DNA of 64,000 nt, taken from assembly GCA_964489645.1 (NCBI GenBank), contig CAZAZT010000003.1, positions 6,482-70,481 on the forward strand, written 5' to 3'. Source of the stretch: JBEEPE01 sp964489645. GTDB taxonomy: Bacteria; Verrucomicrobiota; Verrucomicrobiia; Chthoniobacterales; Chthoniobacteraceae. Positions 34,590 to 43,286 of the stretch are shown piece by piece. Position numbers and translations under genes: made by a program. The notes under the pieces are model-generated. The model was not told the origin of the DNA and ran no database searches. It saw only the letters and a program-made list of their open reading frames with translations. How positions within the stretch are numbered: the first letter of the stretch is position 1; the number at the start of each line of letters is the position of its first letter.

Positions 34590-36110
34590 TTACGCGGGAA
34601 TGACTGGGATGATCTTGAGTGGGGCTGCTTGTTTCACGCGGAAACCCATGTGGGGGTGGATGTCACGACTGGGCTCGATGCCGGTGCGGACTTCGGTCAG
34701 GAGAAGGCCGTTTGGAGTGAGTTGGAACACGGCTCTTTCTGTGACGTAGAGGACCTGTTGGCCGCGTGCGAGGGCGGATGGTCCATGGAAGCAGACGTGT
34801 TGGATGGACTGGACGAACTTGGGATGACGCCCTTCTTTGACGATGCGGAGTTGGTGTTGATCGCAGGCGACTTCGAGGTCGCCTGCGGTGAGTGAGAGGC
34901 AAAACACGACGCGCTTGGCGCTTTGAGAGATGTTGATGAAGCCGCCGACGCCTGCGAACCGAGTGCCGATACTTGCGACATTGACGCTCCCTTCGGGGTC
35001 GACTTCGACAGCGCCGAGGATTGCGATATCGAGTCCGCCACCGTCGTAGAAATCGAACTGGGATGGTTGGTCCAGTACGGCCTCAGGGTGAGCGCTGCAG
35101 CCGAAGCTGAGGCCTCCTGCGGGGAGTCCGCCGATGGGCCCGCTTTCGACGGTGAGCGTGAATTGGTTGAGGAGTTGTTGTTGGGCGGCGGCGCGAGCGA
35201 CGCCTTCGGGAAGACCGATGCCGAGGTTCACCACGTCACGAGGCTGGATCTCTTGGAGAGCGCGTTCGGCGATGAGGCGGCGCTCGGAGTCGGGCATGGG
35301 AGTTGGGGTCGGGAAATCGCCGGATTGGACGTAGGCTGGATTGAATGGCTCGGCGAAGGTTTGGTCGTGCTGGATGCCGTTCGAAACGACGATGTGGTCG
35401 ACGAGGATGCCTGGGACGCGGACGGATTTGGGATCGGAGATCCTTTGCACGAGTTTGGCCACCTGAGCGATGACGATGCCGCCGTGGTTTTTGGCAGCTT
35501 GGGCGAGAGGGAGGATTTCGCCGATGAGCGCTTCGTCTTCAACGCTGAGGTTGCCGTGTGCGTCGGCGGACGATGCCCTGATGAGGGCGACGTGGATGGG
35601 GAATGGTCGGTAACGCAGCCAGGTTTCTCCGTCCAGTTGGACGCGTTCGACGAGGGACTCGTGGGTGACGGCGTTGAGTTTTCCTCCGTCGCGGATGGGG
35701 TCGACGAAGGTGTTCAGCCCGACCTTGGTGAATGTTCCTGCGCGTTTGGCGGCGATATCGCGGAGCAGGGTGCAGAGGACGCCCTGCGGGAGGTTGTGGG
35801 CTTGGATGGAGCCGCGCAGGGCCATTTCACCGAGCTTGGGAGCGAGGTTCCAGTGGCCACCGATGACTTTGCGGATGAGTCCTTCATGGGCGAGGTGGTT
35901 GAGGCCGCGTTGGTCCCGATCTCCTTGGCCGGCGCAGTAAACGAGGGTGAGGTCGCGCGGTTCTGAGGTGGAGAGGAAGCGTTGTTCGAGCGCTGCGGTC
36001 AGCATTTCGGGATGACCGGCACCGACGAAGCCGCCGACGGCGATGGTTGCGCCCGACGGGATGGCGCTGACGGCGGTGGATACGTCGGTGATCTGGGCAG
36101 CGGCTCTCAT
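34590..36110 (-). CDS. Family I CoA-transferase (fused alpha/beta; acetoacetate/propionate type)
   Basis: A 506-residue fused CoA-transferase of the YdiF/propionate CoA-transferase group. The alpha-domain glycine loop is VGGFVGAGHPE (25-35). The active-site glutamate is E322 in the VESGPIGG motif (321-328), followed by GGLSFGCS and the DFYDGGGLDIAILGA block. The glutamate forms a glutamyl-CoA thioester and moves CoA from one acyl-CoA to a free acid. The open frame extends well upstream, but ATG 36110 starts the standard N-terminus, 2 bases after the SDR stop. Its place between an SDR and a thiolase suggests activation of acetoacetate or a similar 3-ketoacid. The donor is unknown. Confidence 0.92.
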   Translation of the reverse strand: MRAAAQITDVSTAVSAIPSGATIAVGGFVGAGHPEMLTAALEQRFLSTSEPRDLTLVYCAGQGDRDQRGLNHLAHEGLIRKVIGGHWNLAPKLGEMALRGSIQAHNLPQGVLCTLLRDIAAKRAGTFTKVGLNTFVDPIRDGGKLNAVTHESLVERVQLDGETWLRYRPFPIHVALIRASSADAHGNLSVEDEALIGEILPLAQAAKNHGGIVIAQVAKLVQRISDPKSVRVPGILVDHIVVSNGIQHDQTFAEPFNPAYVQSGDFPTPTPMPDSERRLIAERALQEIQPRDVVNLGIGLPEGVARAAAQQQLLNQFTLTVESGPIGGLPAGGLSFGCSAHPEAVLDQPSQFDFYDGGGLDIAILGAVEVDPEGSVNVASIGTRFAGVGGFINISQSAKRVVFCLSLTAGDLEVACDQHQLRIVKEGRHPKFVQSIQHVCFHGPSALARGQQVLYVTERAVFQLTPNGLLLTEVRTGIEPSRDIHPHMGFRVKQAAPLKIIPVIPA

Positions 36111-36112
36111 GG

Positions 36113-36874
36113 TCAGCCCCGCCAGCCGCCGTTGATCTCGATGGTCTGACCGGTGATGTAGGATGCGAGTGGTGAGCAGAGGAAGAGGACGACGTTCGCG
36201 ACTTCTTGCGGGGTGCCGAAACGGTTGAGGGGGATCTGTTTGAGCATCTCCTCGCGGACGGATGCGGGGATGGTTGCGGCCATCGAGGTGTCGATGACGC
36301 CTGGAGCGACGGCGTTTGCGCGGATGTCCCGTCGAGCGGCTTCGCGGGCGAGGACGCGCATCATGGATTGGACACCTGCTTTTGCGGCGGCGTAGTTCGC
36401 TTGACCGAAGAATCCTTGGATTGCGGCGATGCTGCCGAAGCTGACGATTGCGCCGTGCTCGTGCATGATCTCGAGTCCGAATTTGCAGCAGAGGAAGACG
36501 CCTTGAAGGTTCACGTTCACTACGGCGTTCCACTCTTCGAGCGACATCTTTGCGAGAGTGCGATCGCGGATGATGGCTGCGTTGTTGATGAGGAAATCGA
36601 TCCCTCCGAAGTGCTGTTTGGCGGACGCCATCATTGCCTGTACCTGTTCCGCTTCGGCGACGTTTGCGGGGGCGACGAGTGTGCTGTTCTTGCGGACGGC
36701 TTCGAGTTCGCTGGCGAGTTGTTCAGCGTCGGCGAGGGTGTTTGGAAGGTTGGGATGATTGATGACGATGTTGGCGCCTGCGAGGTGCAGGGTGCGTGCA
36801 ATGCAAGCGCCGATGCCTTGCGATGCGCCGGTGATCAGCGCGGTCTTGCCGGCGAGGCAGATGGAGGTGCTCAT
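36113..36874 (-). CDS. SDR-family dehydrogenase (FabG/3-hydroxybutyrate dehydrogenase-like)
   Basis: A 253-residue classical short-chain dehydrogenase. The cofactor motif is TGASQGIG (15-22), with NNAA (97-100), catalytic S148, Y161 and K165 (YAAAK), and the late VAPGVIDTSM and C-terminal INGGWRG. It uses NAD(H) or NADP(H); the residues after beta-2 (INHPN) do not settle which. FabG, acetoacetyl-CoA reductase (PhaB) and 3-hydroxybutyrate dehydrogenase share this pattern. A 3-hydroxyacid dehydrogenase feeding the CoA-transferase and thiolase is the best reading of the context. No PHB synthase is encoded in the window, which makes a storage role less likely. Confidence 0.88.
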   Translation of the reverse strand: MSTSICLAGKTALITGASQGIGACIARTLHLAGANIVINHPNLPNTLADAEQLASELEAVRKNSTLVAPANVAEAEQVQAMMASAKQHFGGIDFLINNAAIIRDRTLAKMSLEEWNAVVNVNLQGVFLCCKFGLEIMHEHGAIVSFGSIAAIQGFFGQANYAAAKAGVQSMMRVLAREAARRDIRANAVAPGVIDTSMAATIPASVREEMLKQIPLNRFGTPQEVANVVLFLCSPLASYITGQTIEINGGWRG

Positions 36875-36885
36875 GACGTTTGAGG

Positions 36886-38403
36886 CTAGCGATTTGGGAT
36901 CCGGTTGACGGTGTAGTAGGCCACGGGGTGGGTGGGTTTTTGGCCTGAGGCGGAGCGGAGAGACGGGAAGTGAAGTTCGTGCACGTACAAGGGTTTGAGA
37001 TCGCGCGCGAGGAGTGTGACCTGTTTGCGGTCGTCGGAGAGCTTTGCGCTGAGGATCCGGACCTCGGAAGGATCGATCTCTTCACTCCCGTAGGCGTGGG
37101 AGTGGAGGTAGGTGTAACGCGATAGATTCCATGTGGATGCGGACTCGGCTGAGGATGGATCGAGCGGTTGCGTGAACTCGAGTTCGAACCCGTTGGGGCG
37201 CACCTTCATCGTTCGAGCGGCGAAGGGAATGGGTGCAGAACTGTTCATCCTGACCCTTTGGAGTCCGTATGAGCGCGCGCCGAGCGACGACCATCCTCGG
37301 TTTGTCATCCCGACGAAGAGGCTTCCGTCAGGAGCGAACGCCAATCGGACGACGGCGGCGGGGAATCCATCGAGGAAAGGGAAGCACGCGCCTTGGTATT
37401 GGCCGTCCACCTTTTCGAGGAAGACGCGGTTGATGGCAGAGTTGGTGAACTCGCCGACGAGGAGTTGTCCGCCGAAGGGCCCGAACGATCCGTCTTCCGG
37501 GATCATGACGATGTCGGTTCCGCTTCTTCCCATCTTGTTGTAAGGCAACCACACGGCGGCGGGCTGCATTGCGGTATTTCGTTGGACGGCTTCGGGATAG
37601 GGCACTCCGTCGGCGATGTTCGGGTCCATCTTGAGAGGTGACCCTGGGAGGTCCTGTGAGGCGATGCCCTCTGGGTTCGTGAAGAATGCCCCTTTCTGGA
37701 GGTGGTGGATGGGAGTTGCGGGCACCCATGTCCCTTGTTGATCGGTGACGAACATCTCGCCGTCTGCGTTGGTGCCGAAGCCGCAGGGCGAGCGAAGGCC
37801 GGCGGCCATGGGGTGGAGCGTGCCGTCTGGCTTCATGATGAGGGCCCAACCGCGCCATGGGGCGCTGTTGGCAGCGCGGTCGCCCATATCAAGGTTGGTT
37901 GTGACCCAGAGATTTCCTCGGCCATCGCGTTTTGGGCCGTAGGCATATCCGTGATAGTTCCCGGAGACGTTCCATCCTCTTGCTGCGGTGAGGTATTCGT
38001 CGGCGACGCCGTCTCCGTCGGAGTCGCGTAGCCGAGTGACCTCCGAGCGTTGGGTGACGAGGTAGGAGTCGCCTTCTTTGAGCAACCCGAGCGGTTCGTG
38101 GAGACCGGATGCGAATCGATGGAAGCGGACGTTTGAGGCGCTTGGCCCGAGGACGCCGTCGATGAAATAGACGTCACCCTTCCGAAGGGTGACGCCGAGG
38201 CGGTCGGGTCCGATCCATTCGATCCCACTGACTTCGAGGACGATGTCACCGCCGGGCTTCCACTGTTTATCACGGGAATCGGACGGTGTTGCGGCGGTGA
38301 GCAGATCGAGGATTTCGTACCCCGGTTCTGAGGCGGCCAGTGCGAGGGTGAGAATCGCGAATCCTGCGGCGAATCGGGTGAGGGTTGATCGCGAGAGGTT
38401 CAT
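36886..38403 (-). CDS. Exported beta-propeller dehydrogenase-like protein (sorbosone/PQQ-type fold)
   Basis: A 505-residue exported protein with signal peptide 1-24. The pattern is that of the sorbosone/glucose-dehydrogenase-like beta-propellers common in PVC bacteria. It includes GLHEPLGLLKEGDSYLVTQR, a calcium-binding-like DSDGDGVADE loop (about residues 127-136), the GNYHGYAYGPKRDGRGNLWV blade, AGLRSPCGFGTNADGEMFVT and the late AVVRLAFAPDGSLFVGMTNRG. Such proteins oxidise sugars or alcohols in the periplasm with PQQ or an unknown cofactor, and pass electrons to cytochromes. Here the upstream gene, overlapping by 4 bases, encodes a five-haem cytochrome. The C-terminal about 120 residues form an Ig-like domain. 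The substrate is unknown. Confidence 0.8.
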   Translation of the reverse strand: MNLSRSTLTRFAAGFAILTLALAASEPGYEILDLLTAATPSDSRDKQWKPGGDIVLEVSGIEWIGPDRLGVTLRKGDVYFIDGVLGPSASNVRFHRFASGLHEPLGLLKEGDSYLVTQRSEVTRLRDSDGDGVADEYLTAARGWNVSGNYHGYAYGPKRDGRGNLWVTTNLDMGDRAANSAPWRGWALIMKPDGTLHPMAAGLRSPCGFGTNADGEMFVTDQQGTWVPATPIHHLQKGAFFTNPEGIASQDLPGSPLKMDPNIADGVPYPEAVQRNTAMQPAAVWLPYNKMGRSGTDIVMIPEDGSFGPFGGQLLVGEFTNSAINRVFLEKVDGQYQGACFPFLDGFPAAVVRLAFAPDGSLFVGMTNRGWSSLGARSYGLQRVRMNSSAPIPFAARTMKVRPNGFELEFTQPLDPSSAESASTWNLSRYTYLHSHAYGSEEIDPSEVRILSAKLSDDRKQVTLLARDLKPLYVHELHFPSLRSASGQKPTHPVAYYTVNRIPNR

Positions 38404-40478
38404 GGTTTCCAGAGGTAGTGGAAGTGTTGTGTCGCCGTCGTTTTGTCCTGCACTTCCACGACGTTAACCTTCTCAGGATGAATGGCTTTTGATGAGGGTG
38501 TGCCCGAGTGCGAACGGATGATCCGATGCATGCCGGTGGCGTCTGCAAAGTAGGTCTCCTCGAGTGGGACGCCATCTCGGGTCACGAGGAATGTCGGGTT
38601 GCCGGATGCGTCGATCTTGTAACCTCGGAATCCCGAAGTGTTGGGTGCTGTCGGGGTCGGTAGGGCTTCCCATCTTGCAATATCTTCTGAGAGAGGGGAT
38701 TCGAAGGGTGCTTGTCGGGAGAACCACGTGGAGTAGGCGTCGAAGAATCGGCCTTTCCAGAGCATGACGGGAGTTCCCGAGAGTCCATCGAATGCCAAGT
38801 GGAAGCCTGCGGGGAACCCTACGAGGATGGCATGTGCGCCTCCGTCTTTCAGGAAGGTCCGCTGGATGACGGGGCGGTCTTTGGGAACGATCTCGAACGC
38901 TGCGGAAGTTGTGTCGGGGAGTCCGGGCGGGAGTCCTTCAGGACGCTCGAGGAAATGCAGCACGGCATCGATTTGCGCGGCACTTCGCGCATCGAGGAGG
39001 GGGACGCTTGACTGCTCGGTGGGCCACAGGGCTGGCATCAGGGTGTTTGGGCGATATGCGTTCGGATTCTTCAAGTAGTTCCGGAGCCAGTCTTTGCGGA
39101 GGCGTTGTCCTGAGTCGTGCAGATCGATCGCTTGGATTCCGAGAGAGGGGCGCCCTTCCCAACGGTGGCAGGTGATGCAGTTCACGCCGCCTTGTGAGCC
39201 TAGCAGGGTGCGGCCTGCATCGTGCAACGTTTGGTTGGGTGGCTGAGGGGAGGGGATGGGGGGGGAACCTGCAGTGGCGATGCGCGTGAGTTGCTTGGCT
39301 TGGTTGGCGTACACGGGCATCTGGGTGTGAATGTAGGGGCGTTTCCGGTTCTTGCCGGACAGAACGCCCTCCATCCAAGAGGGTTGAAGTTTTGAGCCAA
39401 CTTTCGTGAGCGGCGGCGGGAATCGTCCGGTGTCGCCAAGGGCTTCATCGCCTGTGAAATAGGGGATGGTTTGGGCGGTTGGGCCTCCGATGTGGTCGAT
39501 GGCGTGGCATGCGGTGCAGTTGAGAGCCTCTGCTGTGTGGCGCCAGCGGGCGGGTTCATCGGGAAGGGTTGATGCGGGTTCGCGCAGGTAGGCTTGCAGG
39601 GCTCCGATCTGTTCTAGGGCGAGGTCGAATCGAGGCGCGTTGGTCGCGGCGTTGTTCAGGCAGCCTGCTGTTGGGTTCGCGAGGGGGATGTTTGCTGGGG
39701 TGGCATTGGTGTCTGACCCGTGACAGGCGGAGCAACCAAGGCGTCTGAAGTGGTCCGCACCGCGTGCGACGCGGTCCGGTTCCGGTGAAAGCGGGAGGAG
39801 TTTATCGGCTTGTCGTGGGTCACTGGTTCGGAAGCCGACGAGGTGAGCGGCGATGTCGAGGCTGTCTTGAGGGGTGAGTGAGAGGGAGGGCATCCGGTTG
39901 TCGGGACGCGCTTTATCGGGCGATTCGAGGAAAGCGGCCAGCGAGAGGAGGGAGTATTTCCGGGAAAGGTCTGGGAATGGGGAGAGGCCGGGTGCGGGGG
40001 TGTTCTCTGTGGGGTGGCAGGCTGCACAGCCTCGGTGGCGGAAGAGGTCCCCGCCGCGTTCGGCATTGGCGTGGAGAGCGGATTTGGGTTTGGTTTTTTG
40101 GGGAGGCCGGAGAGAGGAGAGGTAGTGGGCGAGGTCTGTGGCGATCTCGTGGGGGTTGCCAGGAATGCGGTGGAGCATGGCGGGCATGGATGTTCCTGGA
40201 CGAAGGGAGGATGGGGCTTTCAGGAACTCGATGATCCACTCGGGCTTTGCGCGGTCCGCGAGGAGGGAGAGGTCGGGCCCCTGTCGCGCGGGAGCGGGGG
40301 TTGGGTTGCCGTGGCAGGCTGCGCAGGCGAGTTCGGAGTACAGGAGGGCGCCGACCTCGGGGCTGGATGATGCTGCGTGTGATCTTGAGACAGCGGGGAC
40401 GATGGGCGCGGCGGTTGCCGCTCCGCAGAGGAAGGCGAGGAGGAGGATCCGGAGTGCGGAGCGGCTGAGGGGGGACAT
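38400..40478 (-). CDS. Exported five-haem cytochrome c protein with C-terminal beta domain
   Basis: A 692-residue protein with signal peptide and five c-type haem motifs: CAACH (52-56), CAACH (151-155), CSACH (249-253), CTACH (321-325) and CITCH (434-438). Methionines in MPAML-, MPSL- and MPAL-type contexts supply axial-ligand candidates. The last about 165 residues (from about 525) contain no haem motif. They include the RTFLKDGGAHAILVGFPAGF stretch and FFDAYSTWFSR, a domain that I associate with secreted dehydrogenase-linked cytochromes in this phylum. The cytochrome likely accepts electrons from the beta-propeller protein encoded by the next gene, whose start overlaps its stop by 4 bases. 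Confidence 0.88.
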   Translation of the reverse strand: MSPLSRSALRILLLAFLCGAATAAPIVPAVSRSHAASSSPEVGALLYSELACAACHGNPTPAPARQGPDLSLLADRAKPEWIIEFLKAPSSLRPGTSMPAMLHRIPGNPHEIATDLAHYLSSLRPPQKTKPKSALHANAERGGDLFRHRGCAACHPTENTPAPGLSPFPDLSRKYSLLSLAAFLESPDKARPDNRMPSLSLTPQDSLDIAAHLVGFRTSDPRQADKLLPLSPEPDRVARGADHFRRLGCSACHGSDTNATPANIPLANPTAGCLNNAATNAPRFDLALEQIGALQAYLREPASTLPDEPARWRHTAEALNCTACHAIDHIGGPTAQTIPYFTGDEALGDTGRFPPPLTKVGSKLQPSWMEGVLSGKNRKRPYIHTQMPVYANQAKQLTRIATAGSPPIPSPQPPNQTLHDAGRTLLGSQGGVNCITCHRWEGRPSLGIQAIDLHDSGQRLRKDWLRNYLKNPNAYRPNTLMPALWPTEQSSVPLLDARSAAQIDAVLHFLERPEGLPPGLPDTTSAAFEIVPKDRPVIQRTFLKDGGAHAILVGFPAGFHLAFDGLSGTPVMLWKGRFFDAYSTWFSRQAPFESPLSEDIARWEALPTPTAPNTSGFRGYKIDASGNPTFLVTRDGVPLEETYFADATGMHRIIRSHSGTPSSKAIHPEKVNVVEVQDKTTATQHFHYLWKP

Positions 40479-40487
40479 TTGCGTGGG

Positions 40488-41060
40488 TCAGCGTTGGGTG
40501 GCGAGCCGCTCTTCCATCGCGCGGATCCATGGGGCGACGAAGTGTCCGCTGTCGTGGTACGTGCGTCCGCTGAACATGTTGCGATCGATGACGCAGGGTT
40601 CGTTCACGTAGATGCCTCCGCAGACCTCGAGGTCGAACTTGCATTTCGCGACGGTGGCCATCTTGAGGCCGTTGACGATGCCTGCGCGTGCAGGGATCTC
40701 GACGCCGTGGCAAACGCTTGCCATGGGGAGACCTTGTTCCCAGAACCAGCGGGTGATGCGGAGGAGGTCCTCGTCTTCGCGGATGTATTCAGGGGCGCGT
40801 CCGCCGCTGAAGAAGATGCCGATGTAGTCGGCGGGGTTGATGTCTTTGAAGGCGATGTCGGCTTCGATGGAGTAGCCTTCCCATTCTTTGGTGATGGTCC
40901 AACCGGGTTTGATCTCGTGGAGGACCATCTGGTAGCGGCGTTTTTCGGGGGCGGCGACGACGGGTTGGAATCCGGCTTCGATGATGCGGTAGAAGGGGTA
41001 GAGGGTGTCGACGGTTTCGGTGGCGTCGCCGACGATGATGAGGACTTTGGGTTTGTTCAT
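40488..41060 (-). CDS. DJ-1/PfpI family protein
   Basis: A 190-residue cytoplasmic protein of the DJ-1/PfpI superfamily, with the nucleophile-elbow cysteine at C117 followed by H118 (SVCHGVE). An acidic residue near the start (E15 in DATETVD) is placed as in related deglycase/hydratase members. The family includes glyoxalase III, protein deglycases and intracellular peptidase-like proteins. The ATG at 41060 was chosen because the frame further upstream lacks homologous-looking sequence. The gene is first in the six-gene minus-strand operon, 9 bases before the cytochrome gene. A role in detoxifying reactive carbonyls from the operon's dehydrogenases is inference only. Confidence 0.85.
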   Translation of the reverse strand: MNKPKVLIIVGDATETVDTLYPFYRIIEAGFQPVVAAPEKRRYQMVLHEIKPGWTITKEWEGYSIEADIAFKDINPADYIGIFFSGGRAPEYIREDEDLLRITRWFWEQGLPMASVCHGVEIPARAGIVNGLKMATVAKCKFDLEVCGGIYVNEPCVIDRNMFSGRTYHDSGHFVAPWIRAMEERLATQR

Positions 41061-41190
41061 TGGGTGATTTTTTGGGTGCTTGAGCGAGATTCGCGCCGAG
41101 CGGCGGAGAAGCGGGGTGGGATCTGGGGAAGTCACGGGTTTGCGACAGGGGTGTCATGGCTGTGTCACCGCGGGGTTCGAAGTGTTTGGA

Positions 41191-41994
41191 GTGATCACTA
41201 GCGATTTAACACGTGAGGCTTCTGAGTGCGGTGAGCCGGCAGTTGGGTCCCGCATCTTTCAGCGTCGGTCGATGGGATCGGGGGCATATGTGGTGCGGAT
41301 GGCATCTACGGATGAGGATGTGCGCGCTGCGCAAACGCTCCGGTTTCTTGTTTTCAATCTGGAGATGCAGGAGGGGTTGGACTGCTCCTACCTGACTTTG
41401 AGGGATGAGGATCGGTTTGATGGGGTGTGCGATCATCTGTTGGTTGAGCATCAGGGTGAGGTTGTTGGCACGTATCGGATGCAGACGGGGCGGGAGGCGC
41501 TTCTGGGCCACGGCTTGTACAGTGCGCAGGAGTTCGATTTGAGTCCGTTCGAGTCATTGAGGGACGAGTTGATGGAGTTGGGAAGGGCGTGTGTTCGCCG
41601 CGACCACCGGAACTTGATTGTCTTATCCCTGCTTTGGAGAGGCGTCGTTGGGCGGGCTTTGGCGTTGGGGTGTCGGTATCTCGTCGGGTGCAGTTCTTTG
41701 AATTCGAGAGAGGCGGGGGAAGGGATGGCGGTCTATCGGAGGTTGGCGCTTCGACATCTTGCGCCTGAGCAGTTTCGGACATCGCCGTTGGCGGGGTGGG
41801 AGTGTTCTGCAGGGGGAACGGGTTCGATGGAGGTTGAGATCCCGAAGTTGCTGCGCGCGTATTTGTCGTTGGGTGCGTGGATATGCGGGGAACCTGCTTT
41901 GGATCGGGAGTTTGGGACGATCGATTTTTTGACGTTGATGGATTTGAGGAATCTTCGGGGTGTCTATTGGGAGGGGGGGCGAAATGAGCACTGA
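41191..41994 (+). CDS. OlsB-like GNAT N-acyltransferase (ornithine-lipid type)
   Basis: A GNAT-fold acyltransferase of the PF13444 group that includes OlsB (ornithine-acyl-ACP N-acyltransferase). Visible features are YVVRMASTDEDVRAAQTLRF with the VFNLEM turn, the DRFDGVCDHLLVEHQGEVVGTYRM core, and LMELGRACVRRDHRN, the usual OlsB-like active-site segment. The downstream gene overlaps by 11 bases and encodes a PlsC/OlsA-like enzyme, exactly the pair that makes ornithine lipids. I use GTG 41191 (267 residues); ATG 41272 (240 residues) is a credible alternative. The gene lacks the fused OlsF architecture. Substrate amino acid (ornithine, glutamine, glycine or other) is not readable from sequence. 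Confidence 0.75.
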   Translation: MITSDLTREASECGEPAVGSRIFQRRSMGSGAYVVRMASTDEDVRAAQTLRFLVFNLEMQEGLDCSYLTLRDEDRFDGVCDHLLVEHQGEVVGTYRMQTGREALLGHGLYSAQEFDLSPFESLRDELMELGRACVRRDHRNLIVLSLLWRGVVGRALALGCRYLVGCSSLNSREAGEGMAVYRRLALRHLAPEQFRTSPLAGWECSAGGTGSMEVEIPKLLRAYLSLGAWICGEPALDREFGTIDFLTLMDLRNLRGVYWEGGRNEH

Positions 41995-42835
41995 GGAAGT
42001 TCTCTTGGAGGACGACTTTCTTGTGGAAGCGGCGAAGCGGCGGGGTTCGACGGCGCGTTTGGTCGGGGGTCTGGATGGGGGGGCAAGTGGGGTGGGGATT
42101 GGCCGGCAAGTTGCGCGGTGGGCGTTGGGAGTGGGCAGGATTGTTGTGTCGATGGTTGAGGGGCGTTTGGGAGGGGTTACTGGAGACATGGAGGCTGGGG
42201 CGCGTCGGTTGACTGAGCTGTGTCGCTGTTTGGCGGAAGTGTCGGGTGTTGAGGTGGTAGTGGATGGTCTGGTTCCGGCGAGTGGGCTGATTGTGGCGAA
42301 TCATCTGGGATTTTTGGACATCATCGCTTTGGCAGCGGCGGGCCCGTGTGTTTTCGTGGCGAAGAGGGATGTGTGTGGTTGGCTGTTGGTTGGCGAGGTT
42401 GCTGAGCAAAGCGGCACGGTGTTTGTTGATCGAGAGCGGCGGTCTGGCGTGGCGATGGCAGCGGCGGGGATGAGACGGGCGTTGGAAGCAGGGGTGCGCG
42501 TGGTGGTTTTTCCGGAGGGCACGAGCAGTGAGGGGGATTCGGTTCTTCCCTTTCACTCTTCGCTGCTGCAGGCGGCTTTGGATGTGCGTGTGGCGATAAC
42601 GCCGTGCGGGATCGTTTATCGAGATTCTTATGGAAATCCCCTCAGGGATGTGACATATTCCGGTCATAGGTCACTTGGGCAGTCGCTTCGGGCATTGGTA
42701 TCGAGGCGGATGACACGAGTGCACTTGGCGTTCGGTTCCCCCTTCCACGCTGAGGTCTCCCGGGCTGAGTTAGCGGTCGATCTTCGAGATCGAGTGAGTG
42801 CTTTGATTCGGTCGGGTGGGTTGAGGCGAAGATGA
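41984..42835 (+). CDS. PlsC/OlsA-like 1-acyl-glycerol-phosphate-type acyltransferase
   Basis: A 283-residue membrane-associated acyltransferase of PF01553. The NHX4D catalytic motif is NHLGFLD (N106-D112) and the substrate-binding FPEGTSS is at 176-182, both fully intact. A hydrophobic helix (about 40-60) may anchor it. PlsC acylates lysophosphatidic acid, whereas OlsA acylates lyso-ornithine lipid with the same motifs. The pairing with an OlsB-like gene, overlapping by 11 bases, favours the OlsA role. ATG 41984 has a purine-rich GAGGGGGGGCGA just upstream. The product is followed by a small membrane protein gene. Confidence 0.83.
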   Translation: MSTEEVLLEDDFLVEAAKRRGSTARLVGGLDGGASGVGIGRQVARWALGVGRIVVSMVEGRLGGVTGDMEAGARRLTELCRCLAEVSGVEVVVDGLVPASGLIVANHLGFLDIIALAAAGPCVFVAKRDVCGWLLVGEVAEQSGTVFVDRERRSGVAMAAAGMRRALEAGVRVVVFPEGTSSEGDSVLPFHSSLLQAALDVRVAITPCGIVYRDSYGNPLRDVTYSGHRSLGQSLRALVSRRMTRVHLAFGSPFHAEVSRAELAVDLRDRVSALIRSGGLRRR

Positions 42836-42941
42836 CGCGATGGCGGCAGTTCCAGTAGCGACAGACGAAACAAATCCCGGACGATCCATGAAAACGAAGA
42901 TTCGCAGACGTTTAAAGAGTGCACCGAAAGGAGATTCTCAC

Positions 42942-43217
42942 ATGCGTCGGGCGTTGACGAAAGGGGCGCGGGTGGGACTGGGTGGCGACGCAGGGGAGGG
43001 GTCGGTTGGGCAGCCGAAAGGGCGCTTCCGGCAGATGGTGGATCGATCGATTGAATCGGGCAAATGGGTATTGGTTGTGGTGGCCCTGTTCATCTTGTTA
43101 CCGGCTGCGGTGATGTATCTTGTGTCGCGGACGGTGGAAGATCCCGAGCCAATCCGTATGGTGAAAAAGGAGGCGGACATCCTTGCTCCGGTGAACATTT
43201 TTTCTGACGAGCGCTGA
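42942..43217 (+). CDS. Small single-pass membrane protein
   Basis: A 91-residue protein with one transmembrane helix (about residues 42-62, WVLVVVALFILLPAAVMYLV) and a charged tail. The start at 42942 is fixed by the best Shine-Dalgarno in the window, AAAGGAG with 8 bases before ATG. A longer open frame upstream to 42840 has no comparable site and would add 34 basic residues. It lies about 100 bases after the OlsA-like gene and converges on the AraC gene. I do not recognise the family. It may be a small membrane partner of the acyltransferases, or unrelated. Confidence 0.6.
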   Translation: MRRALTKGARVGLGGDAGEGSVGQPKGRFRQMVDRSIESGKWVLVVVALFILLPAAVMYLVSRTVEDPEPIRMVKKEADILAPVNIFSDER

Positions 43218-43286
43218 CGTCTGTGTGGATGGGCGGGCTTTTGAGCGGACGTTTGGGTGGTGGTGGCGGGGGGGGGCGAAAGGGTT

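Noticed and set aside
36111..36533. Extension of the CoA-transferase frame upstream of 36110
   Set aside because: The added residues are a run of Arg, His and Pro antisense-like sequence overlapping the SDR gene; ATG 36110 starts the standard N-terminus.
36113..36874. Polyhydroxybutyrate synthesis (PhaB with thiolase)
   Set aside because: No PHB synthase or phasin occurs nearby, and a CoA-transferase between the two genes fits ketoacid catabolism better.
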